DNA of 64,000 bases from Segatella copri (lineage in GTDB: Bacteria > Bacteroidota > Bacteroidia > Bacteroidales > Bacteroidaceae), in assembly GCF_026015295.1 (NCBI RefSeq), contig NZ_JAPDUW010000001.1, positions 1,798,001 to 1,862,000 on the forward strand. Direction: 5' to 3'. Position numbers and translations under genes: made by a program. Under the pieces are notes generated by a model that saw only the letters and a list, made by a program, of their open reading frames with translations, made no database searches and was not told where the DNA came from. Positions within the stretch are counted from its first letter, which is position 1. Each line of letters opens with the position of its first letter. Below are positions 1 through 7,467 of this stretch, piece by piece.

Positions 1-123
1 AGCGTATTCGGCAATTATTGGGGTCCTAATCCGAACTCGATGAGAGCCGCCTACAACCGAGGAATGGATCAGAAGAAAACGATTCCCTTCCTCGAAAAAG
101 TGATGCCTGCTATCAGAGGCTAA
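1..123 (+). CDS. C-terminal 40 residues of an unrecognised protein (cut by window edge)
   Basis: An open frame runs from the first base to a TAA at 121-123. It reads SVFGNYWGPNPNSMRAAYNR, then a Lys/Glu-rich end finishing VMPAIRG. The 5' part lies outside the window. I do not recognise the family from this fragment. It could equally be a chance open frame of this length, although the composition (Asn, Tyr, Trp, Gly, Pro in the first half) looks protein-like and the stop is followed directly by a palindromic spacer and a terminator-like hairpin, as expected at a gene end. Confidence 0.5.
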   Translation, partial: SVFGNYWGPNPNSMRAAYNRGMDQKKTIPFLEKVMPAIRG

Positions 124-132
124 TCTGGCAGG

Positions 133-163
133 TAGTACTAGTACGCGTACATAGTACGTACTA
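133..163. repeat. Cluster of overlapping GTAC-centred palindromes
   Basis: Five GTAC words fall within 28 bases. They form TAGTACTA (133-140), GTACGCGTAC (141-150) and TAGTACGTACTA (152-163). The outer TAGTAC and GTACTA words can also pair with each other. It lies between the end of the upstream open frame and the promoter/hairpin that precedes the VirE-like cassette. Function is not known; a protein-binding or recombination site is possible. Confidence 0.6.
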
Positions 164-185
164 GGTAGAAGCGAGAAATTTGCCT

Positions 186-193
186 TACCTTTG
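186..193 (+). promoter_or_regulatory. Bacteroidota-type -7 box ahead of the VirE-like cassette
   Basis: TACCTTTG matches the TAnnTTTG -7 consensus. No clear TTTG -33 word sits 19-20 bases upstream, so strength is uncertain. The predicted start point falls inside the G/C-rich hairpin that begins at 193, so the nascent transcript would start within or immediately before that structure. Confidence 0.5.
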
Positions 194-238
194 CCCCCGG
201 AATTCAGAACCAATGCGGTCTGAGTTTCGGGGGCTTTT
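193..238 (+). terminator. Hairpin with T-run, terminator or attenuator before the cassette
   Basis: GCCCCCG (193-199) pairs with CGGGGGC (228-234). Inside, CAGA/TCTG and a CC/GG pair extend the stem. The 3' side runs into TTTTGT, as in an intrinsic terminator. It overlaps the -7 box at 186-193, so it either ends transcription arriving from the gene cut at the left edge, or acts as an early attenuator for the downstream cassette. Confidence 0.6.
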
Positions 239-292
239 GTGTATCTGCACATCAACCGTGGTGGGAGCCTCCAATCTTCTAAATTATTTAAA

Positions 293-403
293 ATGATGGA
301 AGTGAAAGCGTATGTGTTCAGTCCTCCTCCTTACAGACGGCTGAGAGTGGTGAAAACGGAAGAGGGGATTACCCCACAAACCAATCTTTTATTAACGAAA
401 TAA
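293..403 (+). CDS. Small 36-residue ORF abutting the VirE-like gene
   Basis: Starts with two consecutive ATG codons (293, 296) and reads MMEVKAYVFSPPPYRRLRVV, ending at a TAA (401-403). The VirE-like gene starts at 405, leaving one base between stop and start, so translation of the two could be coupled by re-initiation. It is basic in the middle, has no signal peptide or membrane segment, and no known domain that I can name. The close spacing is the main argument that it is a real gene rather than chance; the ribosome-binding site is weak (AT-rich). Confidence 0.5.
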   Translation: MMEVKAYVFSPPPYRRLRVVKTEEGITPQTNLLLTK

Positions 404-404
404 C

Positions 405-3008
405 ATGACAGAAACACAACATGTAATTGCACTGAACCCTTATCGCAAGGGCAATAAGGGGAAGGTATTTTCCAACAGTATGGCGGTGTATGACAAGGTG
501 ATTGCATCGCCGGAAATCAGGAAGATGATTCAGCAGATTAGGGGCGAACTGCCTATCCCGAAGGTGAATGCCAACGACGAGAAGGCGGTGAAGAAGGCGC
601 AGGACAGGCTGAAGAGCGAACTGCCTTTCTTCTGTCCCCACTACGGCATCTTCAAGAACAATGTGCGCAGACAGGAGAATGCCCAGCCCGAGAGCTTCAT
701 GTTCCAGACTATCATCGACGTGGATGACAGGGAGTATGTAGACAAGGCTATCGAGAAGGCAAGGGAACTGAACTGCTCTGACAGCATCTGGAACGGCTCG
801 CTGCTGCACCTCTGCTACAGTGCCCGGAAGAAGCTGCACATCGGTATCAGACTGCCGGTGGGAATGACCATCGAGGAGACGCAGAAGGCGTATTGCGAGG
901 CGCTGGGGGTGCCGTATGACGAGAGCTGCATCACACCCGAGAGAATGATTTATCTCACCGATAAGGACTCGGAAATCTACAGGTCGAAGATGTGGTGCGC
1001 CGTACTGAGCGAGAAGGAGATTCTGATGCGAAGGCAGGCGTATCTGGACCGCGGACTGACCGTGGACGGAAGAGGGAAAGTTAATAGTCCTCATCAAGTT
1101 AATAGTTTACAGTTTAAAGTTAATAGCAATGGTAAGAATAATGAAAATAATAGACTATCGGGCAACGACGGCAATACTGCTGTTTCTGCTGGCTCTGCTG
1201 TTCAGCCTGCCCAACCTGGTGATAGCCATGGTGCTGATGCTCCTCATATCGGGGATTCTGGAGGCAATCAGGATGCTGGCAGACTGGGAGCCAGGGAGAA
1301 GAACCTGATTGCGTTTGACCTCTTTACGCAGGCTGCCGGACTCGGGGGTATGGAGATTGATACCGTGGGGTCGAGACACTCTTCGCTGCTGGCTATCATG
1401 AGCGCCGGTGCTTCGAGGGTGATGGAGGAAGAGGAACTGATGAAGGTGGTGAGGGTGAAAATGCCGAGCTACTATCAGGAGAACGACTGCCATCAGCTGA
1501 TTCACGACTTCTATGCGAAATATGCTGACAATACGAAGCCGATGTCGAGGGAAGTGATGAGGGTGAATGCGCTGGCGGAGCAGAAGGCGAATGAAGTGAA
1601 GAGTGAAGAACGAAGAGTGAATAATTCGAATGCTGTGACTAATTATACTGTTCAAAGTTCAAATCTCAAAGTTCAAAGTACCGGGGAGGATTATCCTGAT
1701 CCGCCGGAGATGCCGAAGAAACTGCCGAAGCTGGTGGAGCTGCTGATATCGAGGACGCCGGAAATTTATAAGCCGGCTGTGGCGCACGCTATCTTCCCGC
1801 CGCTGGCTACGCATCTCTGGAAGACGAGGTTCCGGTATATTGACAACGTGGAGCACGAGGCGAGACTGATGACGCTGCTGCTTGCGGGTACCGGAGCGGG
1901 TAAGAGCAGCGTGAACAGGCCTATCGATTTCATTATGGAGGATATCAGGCTGAGGGATGCTGAAAACCTGAAGCGCGAAAAGGCGTGGAAGGATGAGATG
2001 CTGCGCAAGGGTGCCAACAAGGATAAGCGCAAGAGACCTGAAAACCTGATTATCCAGGAGATTGATGCGGATATGACAAACCCGGCTTTCGTGATGAGAA
2101 CGGCTGAAGCGCAGGAACATTTCCTCTATACTTCGCTCAATGAGCTAGACCAGTTTGATGCGCTCAAGGGTAGCGGAAGCCAGCAGTTCCGTATCATGTG
2201 TCTGGCAGCAGACCCGGGTAATAAATATGGACAAACTCGCGTAGGAACAATGAGTGTCACGGAGCGTGTTACCATCCGGTTCAACTGGAATGCATCTACC
2301 ACCATCCAGAAGGGTCAGCGTTACTTCTCTAAGGTTCTTACCGATGGTCCTATCAGCCGTATCAACTTCTGTACCATCCCCGAAAGGGAAATCGGCGAAG
2401 ATATGCCTGTTTACGGAACTTATGATGAATCGTACCGTGAGGCGCTGCGGCCTTACATCGAAAATCTGAACAAAGTAACGGGTCTGATTGAGTGTAAGGA
2501 GGCGTTTCAGCTTGCCCTCAAACTGAAGGATGAGAATGCTGAGTTTGCCCGGCTGTCGCAGGACAGGACGTTTGAGAATCTCTCGTTCCGTGCCAACGTC
2601 ATCGCTTACCTGAAGGCGTGTGTGCTGTATGTAGCCAATGGTTGCAAGTGGGAGCCGGAGATTGACGAGTTTATCCGCTGGAGCGAGCAGTATGACCTGT
2701 ACTGCAAGATGCGGTTCTTCGGCGACATGATTGCGAAGGAGAACTATACGGCGCAGAGGAGTTCGAAGCGTGGGCCTCAGAATCTTTTACAGATTCTGCC
2801 CGATAGCTTTACGGCTGCGCAGTTGCTTGCCATCCGGCTGGAGCATGGACTGGATGCGAAGGGTACCGATATGATGATCAGGCAGTGGCTGCACCGGAAT
2901 TACATCAGGCGGGCGTATCAGTATACGGGCAAGCGTGACAGTTGTGACAGTTGTGACAGTTTTGAGAAGCTGAAGTACCGCCACGACGGTATGATTATTG
3001 AATCTTAA
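405..3008 (+). CDS. VirE/BT4734-like N-terminal domain plus P-loop ATPase (DUF3987-like), mobile-element type
   Basis: A protein of 867 residues. Residues about 95-215 match the BT4734-like/VirE N-terminal domain seen in Bacteroidota accessory islands ([32 protein letters not shown]). A Walker A motif, GTGAGKS, lies near residue 495, followed by an [11 protein letters not shown] segment and an LNELDQF segment that may be Walker B. This second half resembles DUF3987-type helicase/primase-like ATPases. The substrate is unknown; a role in DNA metabolism of a mobile element is an inference. The linkers around residues 225-245 and 397-427 are made of the same short repeats found between genes in this window, and the C-terminus carries a CDSCDSCDS tandem. 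Codon use differs from the flanking core genes (many AGG/AGA, CTG, GCG). Followed after 14 bases by the DUF5675 gene, probably one transcript. Confidence 0.8.
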   Translation: MTETQHVIALNPYRKGNKGKVFSNSMAVYDKVIASPEIRKMIQQIRGELPIPKVNANDEKAVKKAQDRLKSELPFFCPHYGIFKNNVRRQENAQPESFMFQTIIDVDDREYVDKAIEKARELNCSDSIWNGSLLHLCYSARKKLHIGIRLPVGMTIEETQKAYCEALGVPYDESCITPERMIYLTDKDSEIYRSKMWCAVLSEKEILMRRQAYLDRGLTVDGRGKVNSPHQVNSLQFKVNSNGKNNENNRLSGNDGNTAVSAGSAVQPAQPGDSHGADAPHIGDSGGNQDAGRLGAREKNLIAFDLFTQAAGLGGMEIDTVGSRHSSLLAIMSAGASRVMEEEELMKVVRVKMPSYYQENDCHQLIHDFYAKYADNTKPMSREVMRVNALAEQKANEVKSEERRVNNSNAVTNYTVQSSNLKVQSTGEDYPDPPEMPKKLPKLVELLISRTPEIYKPAVAHAIFPPLATHLWKTRFRYIDNVEHEARLMTLLLAGTGAGKSSVNRPIDFIMEDIRLRDAENLKREKAWKDEMLRKGANKDKRKRPENLIIQEIDADMTNPAFVMRTAEAQEHFLYTSLNELDQFDALKGSGSQQFRIMCLAADPGNKYGQTRVGTMSVTERVTIRFNWNASTTIQKGQRYFSKVLTDGPISRINFCTIPEREIGEDMPVYGTYDESYREALRPYIENLNKVTGLIECKEAFQLALKLKDENAEFARLSQDRTFENLSFRANVIAYLKACVLYVANGCKWEPEIDEFIRWSEQYDLYCKMRFFGDMIAKENYTAQRSSKRGPQNLLQILPDSFTAAQLLAIRLEHGLDAKGTDMMIRQWLHRNYIRRAYQYTGKRDSCDSCDSFEKLKYRHDGMIIES
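1078..1134 (+). repeat. Intergenic-type repeat inside the VirE-like coding region, linker 1
   Basis: Contains three AAGTTAATAG-like units and GTTAATAGTTTACAGTTTA. The 17-base word TAATAGTTTACAGTTTA is identical to part of the left arm of the composite element at 29.6 kb. Here it is translated in frame as [15 protein letters not shown], a low-complexity linker after the N-terminal domain. Confidence 0.75.
1593..1682 (+). repeat. Intergenic-type repeats inside the VirE-like coding region, linker 2
   Basis: First half: GAAGAGTGAAGAACGAAGAG-type units (about 1597-1620). Second half: AAAGTTC units (1655-1679) translated as [10 protein letters not shown]. The AAAGTTC family also appears, in the opposite orientation, between the SDR and phosphatase genes at 30.47-30.52 kb. 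The segment joins the N-terminal domain region to the ATPase region and is probably unstructured. Confidence 0.65.
2935..2961 (+). repeat. Three tandem 9-base repeats near the end of the VirE-like gene
   Basis: GTGACAGTT is repeated three times without change, translated in frame as DSCDSCDS. The unit length keeps the reading frame, so copy number could vary without breaking the gene. Confidence 0.85.
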
Positions 3009-3022
3009 ATTTATTTTTACTT

Positions 3023-3583
3023 ATGCAGATAGTTTTAAAACGTATAGCGAAGAAGAAGACCTACACGATAGGTCGCCTTTACATCCTGAAGGATGAGGAT
3101 GTGAAGAAGCGCACGATTGAGAGTGTGAACAAGTGCAGGGGGCTGAAGACGGTGTGTGAGGTGCCTGCGGAGAAGCTGAATGCGGACTCGTATTTCTGTG
3201 ATACGCTGGAGCCATGCTGGCGCAACCTTCTGGGTGTGGAGCTAAGTCCTGCCGAGGAGAATGTGCGGTTGGGGCGTGTATCGGGCAAGAAGGCGCAGAA
3301 GATGAAGGGCAAGACGGCGATACCTGAGGGCACTTATCCGGTGGTGATCAGCAAGTCGCCGAGTTTTAAGATGTGGTTGCCGCTGCTGCTGGGTGTCCCC
3401 AATTTTGAGGGCATCCGCATCCATGCCGGCAATTATCCCGATGATACGCAGGGCTGCATTCTGGTGGGTGAGAACCGTGTAAAAGGCATGGTTGTGAACT
3501 CCCGCATCTGGCTCCACCGCCTCATCAATGCCATCACCGCTGCGAGAGACAGGGATGAGAGCATTTGGGGAACGATTTTGTAA
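3023..3583 (+). CDS. DUF5675 family protein
   Basis: A protein of 186 residues with no signal peptide. The C-terminal half has the DUF5675 pattern: AIPEGTYPV, then [20 protein letters not shown] with a His and a Cys in positions like those of L,D-transpeptidase-type folds (H-G...T-x-G-C). The N-terminal 75 residues are basic, with a Cys-rich stretch and no recognised domain. The family is common in Bacteroidota prophage-like islands; the reaction is not established, and a cell-wall role is only an inference from the HxG/TxGC pattern. It lies 14 bases after the VirE-like gene. Its TAA stop is the first part of the downstream ATGTTGA-type repeat array, so the 3' end sits at the repeat boundary. 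Confidence 0.75.
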   Translation: MQIVLKRIAKKKTYTIGRLYILKDEDVKKRTIESVNKCRGLKTVCEVPAEKLNADSYFCDTLEPCWRNLLGVELSPAEENVRLGRVSGKKAQKMKGKTAIPEGTYPVVISKSPSFKMWLPLLLGVPNFEGIRIHAGNYPDDTQGCILVGENRVKGMVVNSRIWLHRLINAITAARDRDESIWGTIL

Positions 3584-3741
3584 TGTTGAATGTTGAGTGT
3601 TGAATGTTGAATTAGGCTAGCGCCCTTGAGTCCGTTAGGCAAAAAATCAACATTCAACATTCAACACTCAACACTAATAATTCAACATTCAACACTCAAC
3701 ACTAATAATTCAACATTCAACATTCAACACTCAACATTCAA
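3581..3741. repeat. Composite hairpin element A (ATGTTGA arms around a shared core)
   Basis: The left arm (about 3583-3611) consists of ATGTTGA/GTGTTGA units. The right arm (3647-3741) holds the same units inverted (TCAACAT, TCAACAC) in three blocks separated by CTAATAAT. The two arms are complementary and could fold into a long hairpin. The loop (3612-3646), read on the minus strand, contains TTGCCTAACGG followed by GGGCGCTAGCC. This resembles the loops of the elements at 29.6 kb and 34.6 kb (CTTGCTnAACGGnGnAGCC). It lies between two plus-strand genes, 17 bases before the antirepressor start. Confidence 0.75.
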
Positions 3742-3758
3742 TTTAACATTTTTATATC

Positions 3759-4742
3759 ATGAAAAAAAATTATAAAACAAAAAAGGAAGAAATGAAGAAT
3801 GAAAAGACAGCGGGGAATGCTGTCGTGTTTGAAAACCCTGAATTCGGTAAGATTCTTACTCAGACCGATGAAAACGGGGAGCCTTTGTTCTGCGCGAAAG
3901 ATGTCTGCAATGCGCTGGGGTATAAGAACCTGTGGGCTGCCATTCAGCGACATGTTGATGACCCATACATCGCGAAACGCGATGTATGGGTAGTGACTGG
4001 CAAAAAGAAGGATGGAGTTGCTGCAAAACGACTACAGCAGATGACTTTCGTCAACGAGAGCGGATTCTATGCTTTGGTTCTCGGCTCCAAGCTTCCAACG
4101 GCGGTGAAGTTCAAAAACTGGGTTACTTCCGAGGTGCTGCCACAGATTCGCAAGACGGGCGGTTATATTCCGGTAAAGCAGGGCGAGAGTGATGAGGAGA
4201 CGATTCGGCATGCTGAAGAGATTCTCAGAGCTACACTCAAGGAGAAGGAGAATCTGCTGAAAAACCAGCAGGTGCAGATTGATCAGCAGAAGAAACTCAT
4301 CGGAGAACAGGATACGGAGATTCGCCGGCTGAACGGTGTGGTAGACAAACAGGTGGTTTGCATCGCCAAGAACGGTGAGAACATCATCCAGTTGGAGAAT
4401 CAGGTGGATCATCTTCTGCCGAAGGCGCTCTACACCGACAATGTGCTCAACTCTGTTTCCTGCTATACCACCACGCAGATAGCGAAGGAGCTGGGTATCA
4501 CGGCACAGGAGTTGAACCGCCAGCTCTGTGCCCTTCATATCCAGTACTACCAGAGCGGCCAGTATCTGCTCTATGCTGATTATGCCCACATGGGCCTGGC
4601 GAAGAGCCGCACCCGCTACTCTACCCTCCCCGACCCTCACTGCGATGGGGCACAGGAGAAGCTGGGCACCGCCTACACCCACACCTACCTCGTATGGACA
4701 GAAAGAGGAAGGAAGTTCATACATTTAAAGGTAAAAGGGTAA
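3759..4742 (+). CDS. Phage-type antirepressor: BRO N-terminal domain plus KilAC/ANT-like C-terminal domain
   Basis: A protein of 327 residues. About residues 20-135 form a BRO-N domain (LFCAKDVCNALGYKNLWAAI, TFVNESGFYALVLGSKLPTA, KNWVTSEVLPQIRKTGGYIP). Residues about 150-215 are a coiled coil. The last 110 residues match the phage antirepressor C-terminal (ANT/KilAC) region, with QIAKELGITAQELNRQL. BRO/antirepressor proteins bind DNA or repressors in phages and their relics. There are no structural phage genes here, so it is likely a domesticated or satellite-type gene. Two starts are possible (3759, or 3792 at MKNEKT). The last codons and stop (LKVKG-stop) lie in a GGTAAAA repeat tract that continues downstream. 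Confidence 0.85.
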   Translation: MKKNYKTKKEEMKNEKTAGNAVVFENPEFGKILTQTDENGEPLFCAKDVCNALGYKNLWAAIQRHVDDPYIAKRDVWVVTGKKKDGVAAKRLQQMTFVNESGFYALVLGSKLPTAVKFKNWVTSEVLPQIRKTGGYIPVKQGESDEETIRHAEEILRATLKEKENLLKNQQVQIDQQKKLIGEQDTEIRRLNGVVDKQVVCIAKNGENIIQLENQVDHLLPKALYTDNVLNSVSCYTTTQIAKELGITAQELNRQLCALHIQYYQSGQYLLYADYAHMGLAKSRTRYSTLPDPHCDGAQEKLGTAYTHTYLVWTERGRKFIHLKVKG

Positions 4743-4792
4743 AAAAGTAAAAAGGTAAAAAGGCTGGGGACCAGCGATTCCATCGCTGGTCC
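4728..4792. repeat. GTAAAA repeat tract and 10-bp hairpin after the antirepressor gene
   Basis: The tract 4728-4760 repeats GGTAAAA/AGTAAAA and contains the antirepressor stop codon. It is followed by a perfect 10-bp hairpin, GGACCAGCGA (4768-4777) and TCGCTGGTCC (4783-4792), with a 5-base loop. The T-run lies on the minus-strand side (CCAGCCTTTTT), so as an intrinsic terminator it would better serve minus-strand transcription; on the plus strand it may just block RNases. Confidence 0.65.
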
Positions 4793-4814
4793 TCTAAAAA
4801 AAAGGGGAGAAAAA

Positions 4815-4846
4815 TTTGGTAATTAGTGAATAAAGCCGTAACTTTG
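4815..4846 (+). promoter_or_regulatory. Promoter of the MATE exporter gene
   Basis: TTTG at 4815-4818 and TAACTTTG at 4839-4846, spaced by 20 bases, match the Bacteroidota -33/-7 pattern. The start codon is about 45 bases downstream. Confidence 0.75.
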
Positions 4847-4895
4847 CATGCTCTTAAGCAGAATAAAGGAAATAGATTAGTAATTAAAAGCAAAT

Positions 4896-6260
4896 ATGAA
4901 TAATCATACGACATCAATAACGACGAACAAGAAACATCACTACCGGGAACTGCTGGCTATCGGCATTCCTATCATCATAGGACAGCTGGGTACCATCATC
5001 CTGGGATTTGCTGATACGCTGATGATTGGCCATCACAGTACACCCGAACTGGCGGCTGCCGGACTGGTGAACAATATCTTCGGTCTCGTTTTCGTATCCT
5101 ATATGGGATTCACCTACGGACTCACTCCTATCATCGGACGGCTCTACGGCGAGGAACGGACCGACTGCATCGGACAGAAAGTGCGCAATGCCTTCTGTGC
5201 CAACATGCTGACGGGCATCATCTTCACCCTCGCACTCGTTGTGCTCTACCTGAATCTGGGGCGCATCGGACAGCCTGAAGAGCTGCTCTCGCTCATCCGT
5301 CCTTACTTTCTGGTAAACCTCGCCTCGGTGCTCTTCATGGGCATCTTCTTCACGATGAAGCAATTTCTTGACGGACTCGGACAGACCAAGGTGGCGATGT
5401 GGGCGATGATTGGCGGCAACGTAATCAATATTCTGGGCAACTGGGTACTGATTTACGGTGTGGCGGGCTTCCCGGAACTGGGTTTGCTGGGAGCCGGTAT
5501 TTCGACGCTGGTGAGCCGTATTCTGATGGCGCTGGCAATGGTGGGCATGCTGATGACGGGCAAGAATTTCGGGGAATACAGACGCGATATTCTGCACAGT
5601 TCTCTGACCAAGGCAGACTTCAGGGAGATGAACCGGTTGGGCTGGCCTGTGGCGCTGCAGCTGGGCATGGAGTCGGCTGCCTTCACGCTGAGTTGTGTGA
5701 TGGTGGGCTGGCTGGGAACCATTCCGCTGGCGGCTCATCAGGTGATGATTACCCTCTCGCAGCTCTTCTATCTCGTGCTTTCGGGCATGGCGGCAGCGCT
5801 GGCTATCCGCGTGAGCCATTTTATGGGTCAGAAGGACTACGGGGCAGTTCGCCGCAATGCCTACGACGGGTTCCGGCTGAACCTGCTGTTCTCGCTGTGT
5901 ATGGGTTTGCCGGTGTTCCTGCTTCGCCATCAGATAGGTGGCTGGTTTAATGATAATGTGGAGGTGCAGGCGTATGTGGCTACGCTGATTATCCTGTTGA
6001 TGGTATATCAGTTTGGCGACGGACTGCAGTATACCTTTGCCAATGCGCTGCGTGGCATCGCCTGTGTGAAGCCGATGGTGCTCTATGCCTTCATCGCCTA
6101 TTTCGTCATCTCCCTGCCGCTGGGCTACACCCTAGGTTTCCCTTGCGGCTTGGGCATTCTGGGCATCTGGTTAGCCTTCCCCTTCGGTCTGACCATAGCG
6201 GGAGAAATGTATCGCAGAAGATTTGAGAAGGAATTGAAAAAGATTGAAAAAGAAAAGTAA
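4896..6260 (+). CDS. MATE family multidrug/metabolite exporter
   Basis: A 454-residue integral membrane protein with about 12 hydrophobic segments, in two similar halves typical of MATE transporters. The first half starts at ELLAIGIPIIIGQLGTIILG and contains FADTLMIGHHS; the second half starts near MNRLGWPVALQLGMESAAFT, with PLAAHQVMITLSQLFYLVLSG. It would export cationic compounds driven by Na+ or H+; the substrate cannot be read from sequence. It has its own promoter and is not part of the accessory cassette. The C-terminus is Lys-rich (ELKKIEKEK) and runs straight into an A/G-rich repeat tract in which GATTGAAAAAGAAA occurs twice (6242 and 6301). Confidence 0.92.
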   Translation: MNNHTTSITTNKKHHYRELLAIGIPIIIGQLGTIILGFADTLMIGHHSTPELAAAGLVNNIFGLVFVSYMGFTYGLTPIIGRLYGEERTDCIGQKVRNAFCANMLTGIIFTLALVVLYLNLGRIGQPEELLSLIRPYFLVNLASVLFMGIFFTMKQFLDGLGQTKVAMWAMIGGNVINILGNWVLIYGVAGFPELGLLGAGISTLVSRILMALAMVGMLMTGKNFGEYRRDILHSSLTKADFREMNRLGWPVALQLGMESAAFTLSCVMVGWLGTIPLAAHQVMITLSQLFYLVLSGMAAALAIRVSHFMGQKDYGAVRRNAYDGFRLNLLFSLCMGLPVFLLRHQIGGWFNDNVEVQAYVATLIILLMVYQFGDGLQYTFANALRGIACVKPMVLYAFIAYFVISLPLGYTLGFPCGLGILGIWLAFPFGLTIAGEMYRRRFEKELKKIEKEK

Positions 6261-6328
6261 AAAAAGAAAAGTATAAAAAGAAAGAAAAGAGAGAAAGAAG
6301 ATTGAAAAAGAAATAAATGTACGAAAAA

Positions 6329-6359
6329 GGCTCCTGCAAGTGTTGCAGGAGCCTTTTTT
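6329..6359. terminator. Bidirectional intrinsic terminator
   Basis: GGCTCCTGCAA (6329-6339) pairs with TTGCAGGAGCC (6343-6353) around a 3-base loop. It is followed by TTTTTTATT and preceded by AAAAA, so it can stop the convergent MATE and DUF5606 transcripts. Confidence 0.9.
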
Positions 6360-6390
6360 ATTGTTATATGCTAACTCTGATAAATGATTC

Positions 6391-6840
6391 TTATTCAGCA
6401 GTTTGCTCAGCACGATCATCTACGTTCTCACCCTCTGTAGGAGCGAGGGTAGCCTTGAAATCGGTGATGCCGTACTTAGCGAGAATGTTGTACCACTGGA
6501 GGAGCTTCTTGATATCGCTGTCGTGAACACGGTCGCGATCGTAGTTAGGAAGAACCTCAGCAAAATAAGCGTGGAGCTCAGCAACAGGCGCCTTCTTGTA
6601 GTTGAAAGTGCTAGGCTTGCCCTCTTCCTTCTTGCTTACGCTGTCGAGCACTTCCCAGAGTGGCACCTCATCAGCGTCTGTATACATAGCGATGTCACCA
6701 AGGCTTGTTACGCGGTCGGTAGCGAAAGCTGGGATACGCTTGTGAGTCTCATCGAGTGTTTCTACGATGAGGTTTCTGTTACCTCTTGATACCAATTTAT
6801 AAAGGCCTGGTTTGCCTGCAATTGAAAGGATTGTTTCCAT
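6391..6840 (-). CDS. DUF5606 domain protein
   Basis: A 149-residue soluble protein beginning METILSIAGKPGLYKLVSRG, the signature start of the Bacteroidota DUF5606 family. It has no signal peptide or membrane segment. The C-terminus is acidic (TEGENVDDRAEQTAE). The biochemical function is unknown. It starts 11 bases after coaE and is the last gene of the nusB-yajC-ybbR-coaE run, ended by the terminator at 6329-6359. Confidence 0.88.
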   Translation of the reverse strand: METILSIAGKPGLYKLVSRGNRNLIVETLDETHKRIPAFATDRVTSLGDIAMYTDADEVPLWEVLDSVSKKEEGKPSTFNYKKAPVAELHAYFAEVLPNYDRDRVHDSDIKKLLQWYNILAKYGITDFKATLAPTEGENVDDRAEQTAE

Positions 6841-6851
6841 TGTCTTTTCTA

Positions 6852-7427
6852 TTATTCTTTATTATTAATGATATCCAATAATTTCCTTACCTGTGCTTCG
6901 ATATCCTGCTCGCCATCGTTCACGATTTCGAAATCGGAGCGGGCTGCAAGTTCTTCCTGCGGCATGACGGCATCTATCCACTGCTGCGCCTTCTCTGCCG
7001 GGATATGGTCGCGCTGCATGATGCGCTGGATGCGGACCGGTACGGGAGCCGTTACGCAGACCACGAAATCGAGGTGGATACGGCGGTAGAAACCGCTATC
7101 GAAGAGGATGGCACTCTCCATCCACTCATAGCTGCTCTGCTCGAAATCGCGCGCCACAGCCGGATGAACCACATCGTTGACAGCCTGCTTGTTAGCCTCG
7201 CCAGCCAGCAGAAACTGAGCCAGCACGGGCTTCTGCAAAACGCCCTCTGCGCTGTAAACCTGCTCGCCCACCAACTTCTTCAAGCTAGCCTGCAAGCGGG
7301 CATCGGTACGCATGAGCCGCTTAGCCTCAGCATCGCAGTCGTAAACCCGGATGCCCTGTTTCTCCAATATCCGGCACACATAGCTCTTTCCGCTACCTAT
7401 ACCGCCCGTTATCGCTATCTTCATCAT
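6852..7427 (-). CDS. coaE: Dephospho-CoA kinase
   Basis: 191 residues. It phosphorylates the 3'-OH of dephospho-CoA with ATP, the last step of coenzyme A synthesis. The P-loop GGIGSGKS is at residues 8-15, followed by DCDAEAKRLM (substrate-binding region), DVVHPAVARDF and the lid region around QRIMQRDHIPAEKAQQWI. Length is typical. Two adjacent ATGs (7427, 7424) are possible starts. It is separated from ybbR by 40 bases that are almost entirely ACTATCAACTATA-type repeat. Confidence 0.95.
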   Translation of the reverse strand: MMKIAITGGIGSGKSYVCRILEKQGIRVYDCDAEAKRLMRTDARLQASLKKLVGEQVYSAEGVLQKPVLAQFLLAGEANKQAVNDVVHPAVARDFEQSSYEWMESAILFDSGFYRRIHLDFVVCVTAPVPVRIQRIMQRDHIPAEKAQQWIDAVMPQEELAARSDFEIVNDGEQDIEAQVRKLLDIINNKE

Positions 7428-7432
7428 AGTAG

Positions 7433-7466
7433 AAAACTATCAACTATAAACTATCAATTATCAACT
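7433..7466. repeat. Short AT-rich repeat array between ybbR and coaE
   Basis: Units of the type ACTATCAACTATAAACTATC repeat about four times in 34 bases. Similar to the arm repeats of the composite elements at 29.6 and 34.6 kb, but without a core, so an arm-only remnant or a simple satellite. Confidence 0.65.
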
Positions 7467-7467
7467 A

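Noticed and set aside
1..4742. Complete prophage
   Set aside because: Only an antirepressor and accessory genes are seen; no integrase, terminase, capsid or lysis genes in the window.
4914..5930. Long minus-strand open frame (338 codons) opposite the MATE gene
   Set aside because: His/Gln/Arg-rich translation without domain features; it is the antisense shadow of a G/C-ending codon pattern in a clear transporter gene.
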